Assembly (NCBI GenBank): GCA_010909165.1
Contig: VJWM01000025.1
Coordinates: 310,001-374,000, forward strand
Direction of reading: 5' to 3'
DNA length: 64,000 bases
Source: Anthoceros angustus
Taxonomy: Eukaryota; Streptophyta; Anthocerotopsida; Anthocerotales; Anthocerotaceae
Shown here in pieces: positions 30,315 to 41,499 of this stretch (position 1 is the first letter of the stretch; each line of letters opens with the position of its first letter). The notes under the pieces were generated by a model that was not told the DNA's origin, ran no database searches, and saw only the letters and a list, made by a program, of their open reading frames with translations. The position numbers were made by a program, and so were the translations under genes.

Positions 30315-33056
30315 GCACGAACAGACGCCGTTCACAAAGCGATGAAGGCGATGAGCGTCTCTCACGATAATCTCCCGTCGTTCAAGCCTGGACATCATCT
30401 TTGTCCCACTGTGGCACGCATTGCACATCTTCAAGTTCTTGGTGACCAGCAAGCTTGTGCCATCCGGAGTGTTTAGCAGGCCATAGGCAAGCGCCAGTTT
30501 CTCTGCATGCCCGCACAACCCATCTTCCTCATCTCTCTCACTTCTCGCACTCGCAACTTCTGGCCTGGCGAGCTCATTCACACTCATCAGCTTGCGAGAT
30601 ATGTCATCCTGCTCCTCGCCTACAACAAACGTCTCCACCTTGTTGTTAACCTCGATCCAGGCCTTTGCAGGCTTCTTGCAAGCGCCTGCCAACTTTCTCA
30701 ACCTTTCTACTCTGTCTACGTCTTCCCACCTACCAGAATCTGCATACATGGCACCCAGAATTGTGTAAGCAGCAGCATTCTGCGGCTCCACCCTAACGAT
30801 GTGCTCAAAACATCGCCTTCCACGCTCCACATCACTGTGCCTTTTGCAGGCGCTGAGCAAACACGTCCATGCCACAATGTCATCCTCAAAAGGCATGCTC
30901 ACCACCACCTTTTCTGCGTCATCTAGCTGACCGGACCGACCAAGTAGGTCAACCATGCACACATAATGATCGACACCGGGAGCGATGCCATGGTCTTCCG
31001 TCATTGCTTTGAAATACAGCTGCCCCTGGCACACCAGACCCGCATGACTGCATGCTGCAAGAAGGCAAACAAAGGTATTCGCATTGGGCTCCACCCCCTG
31101 CTCCTGCATTTCCTGAAAACACCCCAACGCCATTTCAGCCCTGTTATGTTGTCCATACCCATGCATCAGAGCATTCCACGTCACAACGTTCTTGGTCGGC
31201 AATCTGTCAAACACCCTCCGTGCATCTTCCACGCTCCCACATTTGGCATACATGTCCACCAGGCTGCTGCCTACAGCCACCTCCGCCTCTACTCCAAGCT
31301 CCTTAATCTGAGAATGAACACTCTTACCTTGCTTCAAAGCTCCTGTGCTGGCACATGCCTTCAGCAAGCACACAAACGTCACATGGTTGGCTGGAGCTAA
31401 GCCCTCTCGCTGCATCCTGTCATAAAGACACAGCGCTTCCTGGCAACAATCCTGTTGAGCGTAGCCTAAAATCAGGGCAGTCCATGTTACCACATCTCTC
31501 TCGGGCAATCTGTCAAACACTCCTTGCGCGTCTGATATGCTGCCACATTTTGCATACATGTCCACCAGGCTGTTGCCCACTACCACATCACGGTCCAGCC
31601 CTCTTTCCTGAATCTCAGCATGAAGTTGCTTCCCTTCACGTAAAGTTCCAACAATGGCACACGCTTTCAGCAGGCAAACAAAGGTGACTTGGTCCGCCGC
31701 TGAACTAATCCCCTCCTGTTGCATACCTTTGTACAGGGACATGACTTCTTCACCCAGCTCACGCTGGGCATATCCTGCGAGCATGGAGTTCCATGTCACC
31801 ACATCCCTTGTGGGTAACCTGTCAAAAACCCTTCGGGCATCTTCTAAGCTCCCACATTTGGCATACATGTCCACCAGGCTGCCACCGACAACCACGTCTG
31901 CTTCCAGTCCCCTTTCCTCAATCTGGCAGTGAAGCTGCTTGCCTGTTGGCAATGCTCCGATTCTTGCACATGCTTTCAGGAGGCAGACAAATGTGAAAGG
32001 ATCAGCAGCAGCGCCACCTCCTTGTCGCATACTTCCATACAGAGACAGTGCTTCTTGACCAAGCCCAAGCTGAGAGTAGCCTGCAATCATCGTATTCCAT
32101 GTTACAGCATCTTTAGTAGGCAGTCTGTCAAAGACCCTGCGTGCCTCCTGTATGGTGCCACATTTTGCATACATATCTACCAGGCAGTTGCCAACAACCA
32201 CATCAGCCTCCAGTCCTCGCTCCTGAATCTCAGAATGAAGCTGCTGGCCGTCATACAATGCTCCAACAGCAGCACAAGCTTTCAGCAGACACACGAATGT
32301 GACAGCATTGGCCTCAGTGCTGCCCTCCTGCTGCATGCGTGCATACAGCGCAAGGGCTTCCTGACCAAACCCATTCTGAGCATACCCTGCAAGCATCGCA
32401 TTCCATGTGACGACATCCCTTGCAAGCAAACTGTCAAACACGTTACGAGCATCTTGTAACCTCCTGCATTTTGCGTACATGTCCACCAAGCAATTGCCAA
32501 CAAATATATTAGGCTCAACCGAACTTCCCAAGACATCTGCATGAACCTCCTTGCCAGCTGCCAAAGCTGCTGCACTGGCACATGCTTTCAGGACCGCCAC
32601 AAAGACATGATTATCGAGCTTCACGCTCAATTGTGGGATTTGTTGATACAGTTCTATGGCCTGCTTAGCCTGTCCATGCTTAGCATATGCCAAGATTATG
32701 GAAGCCCATGTGAAAGAGTCTGGTGCAGCGACTTTGTGAAACACATCCGTTGCATCCTGCAACCGCCCATGTGACACATACATGCGGATGATGTGATTGG
32801 CCAGATACGTGTTTGACGCGTACCCGCTTGTAAGAGTGAGAGCATGGACACGACAGCCAAGGATTAGATCTTTCTTGGCACAGCAGCCCTTGAAGACACG
32901 GTAGAACAGAGATGCTGGAATATGTGCTCCTTCCTCCACCAGGAGGCCCAATGTCTCAATGGCCTCACCCAGTTGTCCCTCCTCCCATGATCCTCCCTGA
33001 CTTCCAGCAGCCTCTGAAGCCACAGGCTCAAGCAGCCTGCAAGTTTGATCCAGAAT
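30300..33056 (-). CDS. PLS-class PPR protein with DYW:KP-type domain
   Basis: The main exon is open from a likely acceptor near 33056 or 33036 down to TGA at 30300-30302, about 900 residues, with no ATG near its beginning, so the start lies in an upstream exon. Seven or more P-L-S triplets are present (DVVTWNAMLAGYAQ, TFVCLLKACA, SLVDMYAKCGS), several nearly identical. E1 (GLVCQGQLYFKAM) and E2 are followed by KKPAKAWIEVNNKV in place of the PG box, then HAEKLALAYG, CNACHS and the terminus CSCGDVQ. Zinc ligands and the catalytic Glu of the deaminase fold are therefore retained, while the DYW triplet is replaced. KPAxA marks it as DYW:KP, the group associated with U-to-C editing in organelles. 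The last codons are part of a 72-bp tandem duplication. Confidence 0.88.
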   Translation of the reverse strand: MLDQTCRLLEPVASEAAGSQGGSWEEGQLGEAIETLGLLVEEGAHIPASLFYRVFKGCCAKKDLILGCRVHALTLTSGYASNTYLANHIIRMYVSHGRLQDATDVFHKVAAPDSFTWASIILAYAKHGQAKQAIELYQQIPQLSVKLDNHVFVAVLKACASAAALAAGKEVHADVLGSSVEPNIFVGNCLVDMYAKCRRLQDARNVFDSLLARDVVTWNAMLAGYAQNGFGQEALALYARMQQEGSTEANAVTFVCLLKACAAVGALYDGQQLHSEIQERGLEADVVVGNCLVDMYAKCGTIQEARRVFDRLPTKDAVTWNTMIAGYSQLGLGQEALSLYGSMRQGGGAAADPFTFVCLLKACARIGALPTGKQLHCQIEERGLEADVVVGGSLVDMYAKCGSLEDARRVFDRLPTRDVVTWNSMLAGYAQRELGEEVMSLYKGMQQEGISSAADQVTFVCLLKACAIVGTLREGKQLHAEIQERGLDRDVVVGNSLVDMYAKCGSISDAQGVFDRLPERDVVTWTALILGYAQQDCCQEALCLYDRMQREGLAPANHVTFVCLLKACASTGALKQGKSVHSQIKELGVEAEVAVGSSLVDMYAKCGSVEDARRVFDRLPTKNVVTWNALMHGYGQHNRAEMALGCFQEMQEQGVEPNANTFVCLLAACSHAGLVCQGQLYFKAMTEDHGIAPGVDHYVCMVDLLGRSGQLDDAEKVVVSMPFEDDIVAWTCLLSACKRHSDVERGRRCFEHIVRVEPQNAAAYTILGAMYADSGRWEDVDRVERLRKLAGACKKPAKAWIEVNNKVETFVVGEEQDDISRKLMSVNELARPEVASARSERDEEDGLCGHAEKLALAYGLLNTPDGTSLLVTKNLKMCNACHSGTKMMSRLERREIIVRDAHRLHRFVNGVCSCGDVQ

Positions 33057-33318
33057 CTGTCAGGAACAGAAAGCTTGAGCAGCTGCAAAGGACTAACATT
33101 CAAACAGCACAGGACAGCGGCCGTGGGCCTCTCATATCCTCACACTTAAGTGACCCAAGATGGCTGGGTGTGACCAAGAAAGGATAACTTGAATGTGCAA
33201 TTCTTAAGGAGACCTTGCATGCACCGTGCCCAAGGGCATCCAATGCCCTTGTTGTTGCACATGTTTGCAGGGCTGAAATGACGCAAAGCTGTTGACAAAG
33301 CTGAGACAGAGGCACTAC

Positions 33319-33613
33319 CTTGTTTCACAGGTTGACGGCCACCAGCATCCTTGGCTCCACTGGAAGCCACCTGAACATAAGAGCCTGAAAGCTTCTCAGC
33401 TGCCAAGCAACGAGGAAGCAAGATCGCAGGAGAAGGAATTTTTTGGACCAGGTGGCAACTCACTGGGCATACTTGGAGACGTGCGTGGCTCTGGCACGGG
33501 CCGCAATAGGGATAGATGTCTGCACCATTCCTCCAACGAGGAATGGTGGTTACGGGGATTCTGGTGGTTTGGCCTAAGCTATGCACACCGCCCCTCTTCA
33601 TCCGTGCTGGCAT
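33319..33613 (-). other. Candidate 5' exon of the PPR gene, homologous to exon 1 of the E2-type PPR gene
   Basis: The minus strand from the ATG at 33613 encodes MPARMKRGGVHSLGQT and later AAEKLSGSYV and GAKDAGGRQPVKQ, ending at donor CAAG/GTAGTG. The same blocks (MPAGMKMGGMLSL, AAEKLRGSYV, GAKDTGGRQPVEQ) and the same donor occur at 8170-7936. Length differences that I can align are in multiples of three near the 3' end, which supports coding. With the acceptors visible at 33036 or 33056 the phase does not fit, so either another acceptor or exon is used or one base is missing. Confidence 0.6.
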
Positions 33614-34837
33614 CAGAAACCCGCTCTACACAGAGACATCCAACCCGGCCTCCTCGGACTGGACAAGTTGGAGTGGTGCTGAAATTCCAGCGCCAAGCGC
33701 TAATGAGACAGTGCCGGTGCTCGTGTCTTCCCTGCTCTGACGGCTGACAAACATTCAGCCCGTGCAGTAGTGGCAGTTGAGGGGGATACATAAGGAGAAA
33801 TTACAGATGGGAGACAAAAGGAAGTGCGCAGATGTTCATCTGCTGTACTGTATGTAGGTTTTTGATGATAGGTTTGGGCAGGAGTGATGCGAGGAAGGGA
33901 AACCCGCCTATTCCCATGCTTTGCAAATTGGCGCCCTGTCATGCCAGACGGGTGATTGACGACAAAAGTAGCACCCGGACTCGTTGCTTGCAGTGGCGGG
34001 ACTGGAAGACGACTGCAGAAAACTGTGAAAATGGTTGAGCGCCGAAACCAGAAAACACTTGCAAGCTCCTACGAGGACACAAAACCCGGCTGCTCGGGAG
34101 TCGCACTCTCCTATAATCTCAGACCAAGCATCACCTCAGTATACAAGTGCTCACCACTGCAGAATGGCATCTCCCTGACAATCTGGTGCCCTGCAGCAGC
34201 GTGTGTGAGAGGCTCCACGGACTCATCAGGGCTGCTTTGGGCACTGCGTATGGGCGAGGTAGTGGCTGGTACCAAATTTTTTATAGAACTTTCAGCAACG
34301 CTGGTTGCAATGGATGGAGCACTCAGCCTCCGGATGAAGGTGGAGGAGAGGATTCGCACCCTGCTACCACTGCCGATTACTTAGAGAGCCCGCCCGTAGG
34401 GATTGCGGATGTGAAGGTTGGGCAGATTTAAGACCAGCCATGGAGGTTGGGAAACTTGTCAAATCCTCTTGTTTCGCTGAATTAGGGTTGCGGAGAAGGA
34501 AGAGGGTTTTGCTTAGCGTTACAAGACACTGAGGCTTCATATCTCCGTGCATGATCGCTAGGGGGCTTGCAGACTTCCCGATACAGCTGCAGGTCCCTTT
34601 CTGTCAAATCGTGAAAGAACCTCAAAGGTGCAGTAAAAGTCGTAGGCTCACAAGACTTGCCCGTGTCCACAACTCCAGCAAGCTCACCTGCTGCCAGCAC
34701 TTCTGCAGCGTCCTCTGGCCATGAATTCTGCACCAGCTTGTTCTGGGGAATGCCGGTGGCAAGCAAGAAACGAGAGGTTCCTCACAAAAGTCGCGTTTGA
34801 ATGCGAAGCACGGAGGCTGAGTTAAAAGGCGGGGGGC
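33614..34837. other. Intergenic; unassigned open frames
   Basis: Upstream of the PPR gene and downstream of the SWEET gene. A minus-strand frame at 34766-34482 contains FFHDLTERDLQLYREVCKPP, which reads like real protein but which I do not recognise. It might be the tail of an unidentified gene or part of the SWEET 3' region. Two overlapping plus-strand frames at 33956-34431 show no recognisable motif. Confidence 0.3.
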
Positions 34838-36347
34838 TCAGCTCTCTGCTTCCGGTGCTTCTGGTGCCACCTGGGGAGGAGGAGAAGGAGCCCTTTCTTG
34901 GCCGGCAGTGACCGGACTGATGATGATCTTCTTTTCATCGAACTCGATGACACAATGCTCCGGGCCATCAGGGACGGCCTCCTCCTCTCCCATCCCGCCT
35001 TTGACGCCATGCTTTTTGTAGTATGCATACAGCGCCAGCTGAATTCCACCTAACACGGTTCCCAGCCCGTTGGGAAGCTGCAATTTGAGATGAAACAAAT
35101 ATCAGTGTGGACACGCGGTGTTTCTCGCTGTTGCCGAGTGAATTAAGGCGAGGGAGCATCTTACGATTATAAACACATCTGCCGCAAAGCATCCATACGC
35201 TGTCCACAAGCAACCATTGAAGAAGGAAGCCAAGGACAAGAGAAAAGGCATGTACTGCACGCTCCTTGTCTTCACCACCAGTTTCTGGTGGAAACAACAA
35301 GAACATGCGTTAGGTGTGCATGGTATTGCTAATTAGGAGTAGTTGAGATGGCGTGGGAAGAGGGCAAGCAGCTTACCATGGCTGCGAGAGGTGAAGCATA
35401 CATCAAGGTCCCAATAATTACGCAAATGGATCCTACAACTACACCTTGTGAGTGATTAGGCAACGCACACACCACCACCAGAACCAGAATCGCGTAGAAT
35501 ACAGACACGCCCAGGAGCATGTAGAAGACATGAAGCTGCATACAATGAATACGGGTGCATGCGTAAGGCTCACTCATAATCGCATTTCAATCAGAGACCT
35601 CGCTCATGTACCTTTAGCCTGACTGTCTCGATTACAAGTTGTTGGTTGATTAGCACATTTGTCAGTCAGACGCTAGTGATTTTTCACTGTTGTGATGGGC
35701 AAAGATGGCGGGAATTTGAACGTCACGCGGAATTTACCTTGCCCTTTTTGGGAGCAAGAGCCAAGAAGATGAGCAGATACATCGCCTCCAGTACAAGGCC
35801 AGCTCCGTTGATGGTAAGAACTAAAGTGAGAGATTTCACCGCCCCGTACAGCAACCATAGCAGGCAATTGAGCAGAGTGCAAACATATGGTACAGCCGAG
35901 TATTCTCCGGTGCTCTTTGTTTTCAAGATCTTGAAGAATGTAGGCCTGAAAGGTTGAAATTGTCATTCTTTGCTTCTTTTCTCCGTTTGGATAGAAGCTT
36001 CACACATCCATTTGTCACACAAATTTAAAGCAGGCTATCTCGCTCTTCGAGACACGCTAATTCTTTCTTGCAGACCATCTATTAGCGTGACAAACTTTAT
36101 GTGCTGGAAATACAAGTTCTGAAGGGGCTGGATTGGTTGTTGGTATAGATACGCACGTCGGTGAGAGAAACAAGAACATGGAAGTGACGTTTCCTGCGAC
36201 ACATTACAGAAAAACATCAACAAAATTCGTGGACACCAGGAGTCATTTAGAGAGGGTTTCGCCCAATTGGAAAGGGCAGGAGAAGGGTTTGCAAAGATTT
36301 TGAAGTGTCGTACCAATCACCCCCAGTACAAACATGGCGAGCATCAT
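34838..36347 (-). CDS. SWEET (MtN3/saliva) sugar transporter
   Basis: Six exons on the minus strand: 36347-36314, 36193-36157, 35945-35738, 35535-35377, 35284-35165 and 35077-34838, joining in frame to about 265 residues. Seven membrane helices are visible: FVLGVIGNVTSMFLFLSP, CTLLNCLLWLLYGAV, INGAGLVLEAMYLLIFLAL, HVFYMLLGVSVFYAILVLVV, GSICVIIGTLMYASPLAA, MPFLLSLASFFNGCLWTAYG and GLGTVLGGIQLALYAYY. The signature loops SPTPTFFKILK, STGEYSAVPYVC, SPLAAM, KTRSVQYMP and LPNGLGTVLG identify two MtN3 triple-helix bundles around a linker helix. SWEETs are passive uniporters for hexoses or sucrose. The N-terminal exon is short and the start (MMLAMFVL) could be further upstream. The C-tail is acidic with a Pro-rich end. 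Confidence 0.92.
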
Positions 36348-37859
36348 CCTGGAAGCGCTGTTGGACGTCCGCCTAGAGCAAGAATTGATTTATGCAGGGA
36401 AGGTCGACCGGCTCCCGGTCGAAGACACAGGTCCACCGTAGTCTATGCAAGGATAGAGTTCAATAGCATGCAGAACCTGCAACCGCCCCTTTCACGATAA
36501 GACAGAGGAAGCAAAGGAGGAAAAACAGGCGACAGCTTCCGAGGACAAATTATAGTAGAAGGCATGGTAGACACAGCACAGTGACAGGCGTGCAAGTTCA
36601 GCAAAGACGGTGGAGGAATGAAGGAATGCACGGAAAGAAAACCAAAGTAGTCCGCGGGTGAGGAATCTGCAGCCGTTGTGAGGCTACCTCCCGGAGCCAC
36701 GTCCGCAAATGGATAAGGCTACCAATGAAAGGTGAACCAGGGTTAGGCGATACTGATAGGTGAAGACATTTTACCCGACCATATGATGTATGATAAGTTT
36801 TTATTAAAGAAAAGAAGAGATGGCTGAACCCGTTTATTAAAGGACATCAAAGGGAGACCCTAGGGGTCGCAGTAAAGAAAGAATAACTAAGCTGCAATGT
36901 CATATCTAAGAAGATTGAATATATTACTGAACATTTCGAGGATGTATCTTCAATAGCCATTACTGTTCGTAAGATTATCTTGAATTAAATTAACAAATAT
37001 TAAAGGAGACTTTATGAAATATGCAGAGATAGGAAGTTCCATCTCCACGAGACGGTGGCGAACAACCAACTCGTGCTGGACTAGCCCTACAAATGTCTAC
37101 ACTGAAGTTATTCATTGCCTTCAACTTACCACCTTCAAACATGTCCTAGTTTGGAATAGAGAACAGCCTACTTACCACGGAGCAAAAGATATAACGTCTC
37201 CCCAATTGGTAGTCGTCTGGAAAATCGCGTTTGTTATAAGTTCATTAAATTAACTTTCAAAATGAATATGGTCACGTAGTAAACAGAGGGACTGCCCATC
37301 GTTTTCACCAACGGCACGTTCGGCACTCATCAGTCTACCTTAACGAACGCCATACCCCACACCCACAATGGGAGTACCACACAACAACAATGACAACCAC
37401 CCAGGCAATCTGGAACAGACAAAAACTCTAACGAGGGCACTTGCAACATATATATCAAGCCTTTACAACTCAGACCTTATCACTCACCAGCCTGGCATGT
37501 CCTTCCAAGATGAAAACAATGTTCAACGAATCCCAATGGCTGGGACCTATCTGTTATGCAATCAATCAGACACAGCTACTCAAGAGCAGTCACCAGCCGC
37601 TTAAAAAACCATCATCAAGACCACGACCCTAACGACATCGAAAGATACCTACAGATGCTCTTTCTTAGAGTAAGGTCTACTCCATCCACCAAACAAGAGT
37701 ATGAAAACAACTTTGTGCCTTGAGCAAGCTTAGCTCCCGCTGCAACTGTGCAAATCGACGCACTTTCTTCGAATAAGTCCTACTCCATTTATCCAACAAC
37801 GGTTACAAAAACCAACAACACGGAACCCAATCTCACCTCCCATTGCAATTGTGCAGAGC
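36348..37859. other. Intergenic; possible very degraded LINE tail
   Basis: No gene recognised. The stretch 36795-36915 (TTTATTAAAGGACATCAAAG through CAATGTCATATCTAAGAAG) weakly resembles the LINE 3' end found at three other places in the window. Composition turns AT-rich from about 36780. 37340-37640 is A/C-rich with no family similarity. Confidence 0.35.
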
Positions 37860-39310
37860 ATGGATTCTAGCAACGAAGGCGAAGGCAGGACGGATTTGGA
37901 AGTGAAGGTGGAGAATGGCAACACTCTGCGGATCGAGGATTGAGTGACCGTCCACTTCAACCAAACCTTGGGAATCCCCGATGATAATGAGACGTACCCC
38001 CTCCTGCCTGGCCTAGATTGCTTCCCCATACGAAGAATGTCGGATTACACCAATAAGGTGCCAAAGAGCTGGCGCAGGCATGGCGGGGTGTTTCTCCCCA
38101 TGTACCAGCGGGAGGCCATGTGGCTCCATTTCGGCAGCAGGCTTTGGAAGCCTAGCGCCATGAACTGGCTGTAGGCAAGGTGTGCACACTCATAGGGAAG
38201 CCGTGGTCGGAGGAGTTGCATGCGTATCCGCCGCAGCACTACCTTATGCTTACCAGGACTACCTCGTAGCCCTGGCTAGACAGCATCAACTCCAGCCACG
38301 ACACCATCAGCCAGTTCATTGCCATGCCGCTAGGGATGGGGTACGTGGTTGAAGGCGAAGTGACTGGCGAGCAGAAACATGGCGGCCTCCAAATTTGCAT
38401 CTTTGAGCCTAAGGTTGGAGTGTTTCAGGACCATCCCCATTCTCTAGTTACGCCTCCCCAATTTTTCTTCCCCAAATTTGGCGCATGGGAAGGAGGGGAA
38501 GGGGGGGGAGGGCGATGGCTCAACAGTCCAGCTTGAAAACCTAGGTATGAAGTTGACGGAGCTCACACGATTGTGGTACACCTTCAACATTCGACAATAT
38601 GAAGACAGCCTTCTCTGTACGTTAGGTAGCATCATACTATCAGCGGTGCTAGCAAGAACAGAAGGATCAATATTCAGCTCCGGATCAGGATTCCGAGGAG
38701 GAGACTTTGCTGCACTAGAAGGAGCATTAAGAAAACTCCGAGGAGGCTCTCCAACTCTAACACAGGCATCAAGATTCTAAGAACTACATTGTGCCGGTAC
38801 CGGGTCGCCTAAGGTGCAGGCACGCGAGATTGAAATGGGGCTGGGAGAGGAGGCAGCATGTGGCGGGAGATATTCGCTGACGCGCATAGCCTGCAGGTGT
38901 GGGATCAATCCACATACGCCAGGGTTTTCGTGGTTTTCATATGCATGAAAACCACGGCTCTCTATGTAGATTAAGACCGATTCAATAACTAACACAAACC
39001 CCATTCCGCCTATATTAGCCTATGAAGCCGCTTGATGTATATTCAGCCGGTTCAAATATTCTGATATTATCTGTGCAACTCTGCAATGTGGCGGGACATA
39101 ATGGAAGAGGCTCCTCCAGGTTCGCTAGAGTTAGCCTCGATATACGAGTGTTATGGTTTGCCCTGGTTCGATCTGTACTGTGAAGGGCGGGAGGGATTGG
39201 CTACCTCTCCCTCGCTGGTCACCGTCAAGACCGTGAAGGAGATGTTCCTAGCTAGAGGCTTCACTCCTCAGCAAGACGACTCCTCTGTGCCCGTTCTATC
39301 CTGGAGTGTG
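37860..39310 (+). pseudogene. Decayed gene of a conserved hypothetical family
   Basis: Broken pieces in order resemble a bacterial/plant conserved protein of unknown function: YPLLPGLDCFPIRRMSDY, then WRRHGGVFLPMYQREAMW, KVCTLIGKPWSEEL, PWLDSINSSH, QFIAMPLGMGYVVEGEVTGE, HGGLQICIFEPK, then GLGRGGSMWREIFADAHSLQVWDQ-like text at about 38840-38925, and finally LPWFDLYCEGREGLATSPSL at about 39160. The family as I remember it has 'MPMYQ.EAMW', 'PWLDG', 'QFVAMPLG.GYTVEEQ.TGE' and 'LPWFDYY'. The copy is disabled: TGA at about 37941, a frameshift near 38165 and TAG at about 38269 where Gln would precede PWLD. A 500-bp insertion with no similarity separates the last blocks. Confidence 0.5.
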
Positions 39311-39519
39311 CATACCAGATGGCCCACCAGCCTTCGCAAAGAAACTCATTGTGGACAACAGAGAATGGTAATAGACCTATATCCACATAGGTAGTCTTAC
39401 ATGCCCTGTGAACATGGGCATAGGCATATGCAAATGGCCCGGCAGGGACACATGACTCCCCAACTACGATCGGGCAGGATCTTATATGACTAGATAGGTA
39501 AATATTTTATATCGAGGAA

Positions 39520-41190
39520 TGGATGATTTATTGAGGTGAAAGAACGATGGAAAGAGACCATCTAGGAGGGGACAACAAATGGGGACCCGGGGGTCGGAGT
39601 GAAGAGGAGCAACTGAGCTCCCTACCTAAAGTGACCAACTGCACCCACAATGTCATATGTAGGTAGAATAAACGGCCTGCAAACCACGGAGGAAGAGGAA
39701 AAGGCATCACCCACCGTCGCTGCCTTATGGAGAATCGCCGTTGAGAGCGCCCGTTGAAGAGCGATAGAAACCCGCTGTCGGAAGTATGCTGTGAAGTACG
39801 AGAGGGACAGCCCTGCACTATGCCTGCGCGCATGGTAAGCTTTGGCACAAAACTTGACGAATTTGTCAAAGTCCTCAGCCATTGCGCCATACATTTCTAG
39901 AGCAAGCGGGATAAAGAGGGGGCCCGCTTGCATCCTGCTATACTTGCGGACCTTGAGAGCCGCTGCACAGGCAGCAGCCTAGTCTGGACGGTTGGTGATG
40001 ACCTGGGCGGAGGTGGCGTCACGTGCAGGATCAGTAACCACTACATCCGCCACCACAACCTGGTCGCCACGGACAAGGTATAAGTCATACGATTGAGCGA
40101 CACCGAAGTATACTCCGCTCCTCCGGGCCATATAGCCACTTTCGCGAGCAATGGCAAACATGACGCCACGGATGGCGTCGTGAGTGGCAATGCGATGACC
40201 CGTGGGGACAACGAGCAAGGTGGACACGAGACGTCAAGGCGAGCCGCACTCACAAGTGAGGAGCGAAGAAGCCACAGGCTGGAGTAGGCCGAGATGGAAT
40301 CGCATCGCAGTAGTGAAGGTGGTTGGTGCGATGTGAAATCCCCGTATGCATGGGCGGGCCAGTAGCCAAGCACCTGCTCCCTTCCCAGAACAAGAGCGGA
40401 GCCGCGCTCTAGTGGACCTGGAGATGGAGGGCCGAGCTGCTTCTCGAGCAGAGATGCCTGCAATCCCCTAAAGCCATCAGTGATAAATGTAGAGAAAGGA
40501 GGGAAGTCCTTCTGAGCATCTGCTGATAACATGTCTCTGGCCCGCCTCAAGGACGATTGAGAGAGAAGGTTCCTCCTCCACACTTGATACGAGATCCTCG
40601 AGAAAGGGCTTGTCATGGAGGATGAAACGGAAGCCAAGGCAGGCAGAGGGCCCAACTCCCCAAGAAAGCCGGGAAGAGACCTCCGATGAGAGCACCCCAC
40701 GCCCAAATTGCACAGTGGATGCTTGCCGGCTAGGACGCCCCTGTGGCACTCAAAAGCCCCTGAGCCCAGGATGTCCCCAAGAGTATCCATAATCTTCGTA
40801 TCAAACCCCCGGAGCCGGACAAAAGGACCGGAGACGAGGCACAGACGGATGAGGTACCCAGGGCGCCTAGCGAAACAGAAGGAAAGGATTCCAAAGGCCA
40901 CCTGAGCATCCTCCAGCAAAGGGAGGTCCCCAATATGGGAGAGGTCCTCTGCAAGGGCCTTGTCCAGAAGCTCCCAATGAAGTCTGGGAACCAAAGGGGA
41001 CCCCAAGAACTGCACTAAGAGCCGGAGGAATCTCCCAAAACCGCAGAGTAGGCGTGATCCCGACGGGACCGACGCTGCACTTGGACATCTTGACCTTCAA
41101 GCCCACCAACGAAAGCTCGGAAGAGAATATCTCAAAGGCCTCCTTGACTTTGTCCCCAGGGCCGATGATGTGAGAATCTTCTGCCAACGA
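39520..41190 (-). mobile_element. LINE-like non-LTR retroelement fragment (reverse transcriptase part to 3' end)
   Basis: Read on the minus strand from 41187, a degenerate reverse transcriptase C-terminal part shows AEDSHIIGPGDKVKEAFEIF (catalytic ADD motif changed to AED), LVGLKVKMSKCSVGP, LGVPFGSQ and LSHIGDLPLLEDAQVAFGIL. It is followed by ARRPGYLIRLCLV, and after a gap by THDAIRGVMFAIARESGYMA, VVADVVVTDPARD, FIPLALEMYGAMAEDFDKFV and YFRQRVSIALQRALSTAILH. This order is that of a family of plant non-LTR elements with a C-terminal zinc-knuckle-like region. Frames are broken repeatedly, so the copy is dead. The 3' tail (low coordinates) matches the fragments at 19840 and 41500. Confidence 0.75.
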
Positions 41191-41224
41191 AGGGAAGACA
41201 AAGTCGCGCGCGGAGAGGGCGGCC

Positions 41225-41499
41225 CTAGACCCCTAGGGCCCTATATCCAGATATCCAGATATCCAGATAATATTTTATATCCAGATTTTTTCTTAACTTA
41301 TTTAATTATTAAAGATTATGTTTGTAATATTAAAATAAATATGAATTCGTGTTTTGAAGCCCAACTTGCAAGCCCATCCAAGGTGATCTAGGTCCCGTCA
41401 TGATTTTTTTATTTTTATTTTTTCTTAAAATAAAACAACTATATACACCCGTTTTATATATGTATGTACCTGCTGTACATATATGGTTATATAGATTTC
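41225..41499. other. AT-rich spacer between retroelement copies
   Basis: It includes a short tandem run of the unit ATATCCAG at 41241-41270 and a T/A-rich tract at 41400-41440 that adjoins the 3' end of the next element copy. No gene. Confidence 0.4.

Noticed and set aside
30171-33056. CRISPR-like regular repetition in the PPR genes
   Set aside because: The periodicity of about 300 bp is protein-coding PPR triplet structure; no short palindromic repeats with unique spacers exist in this eukaryotic window.
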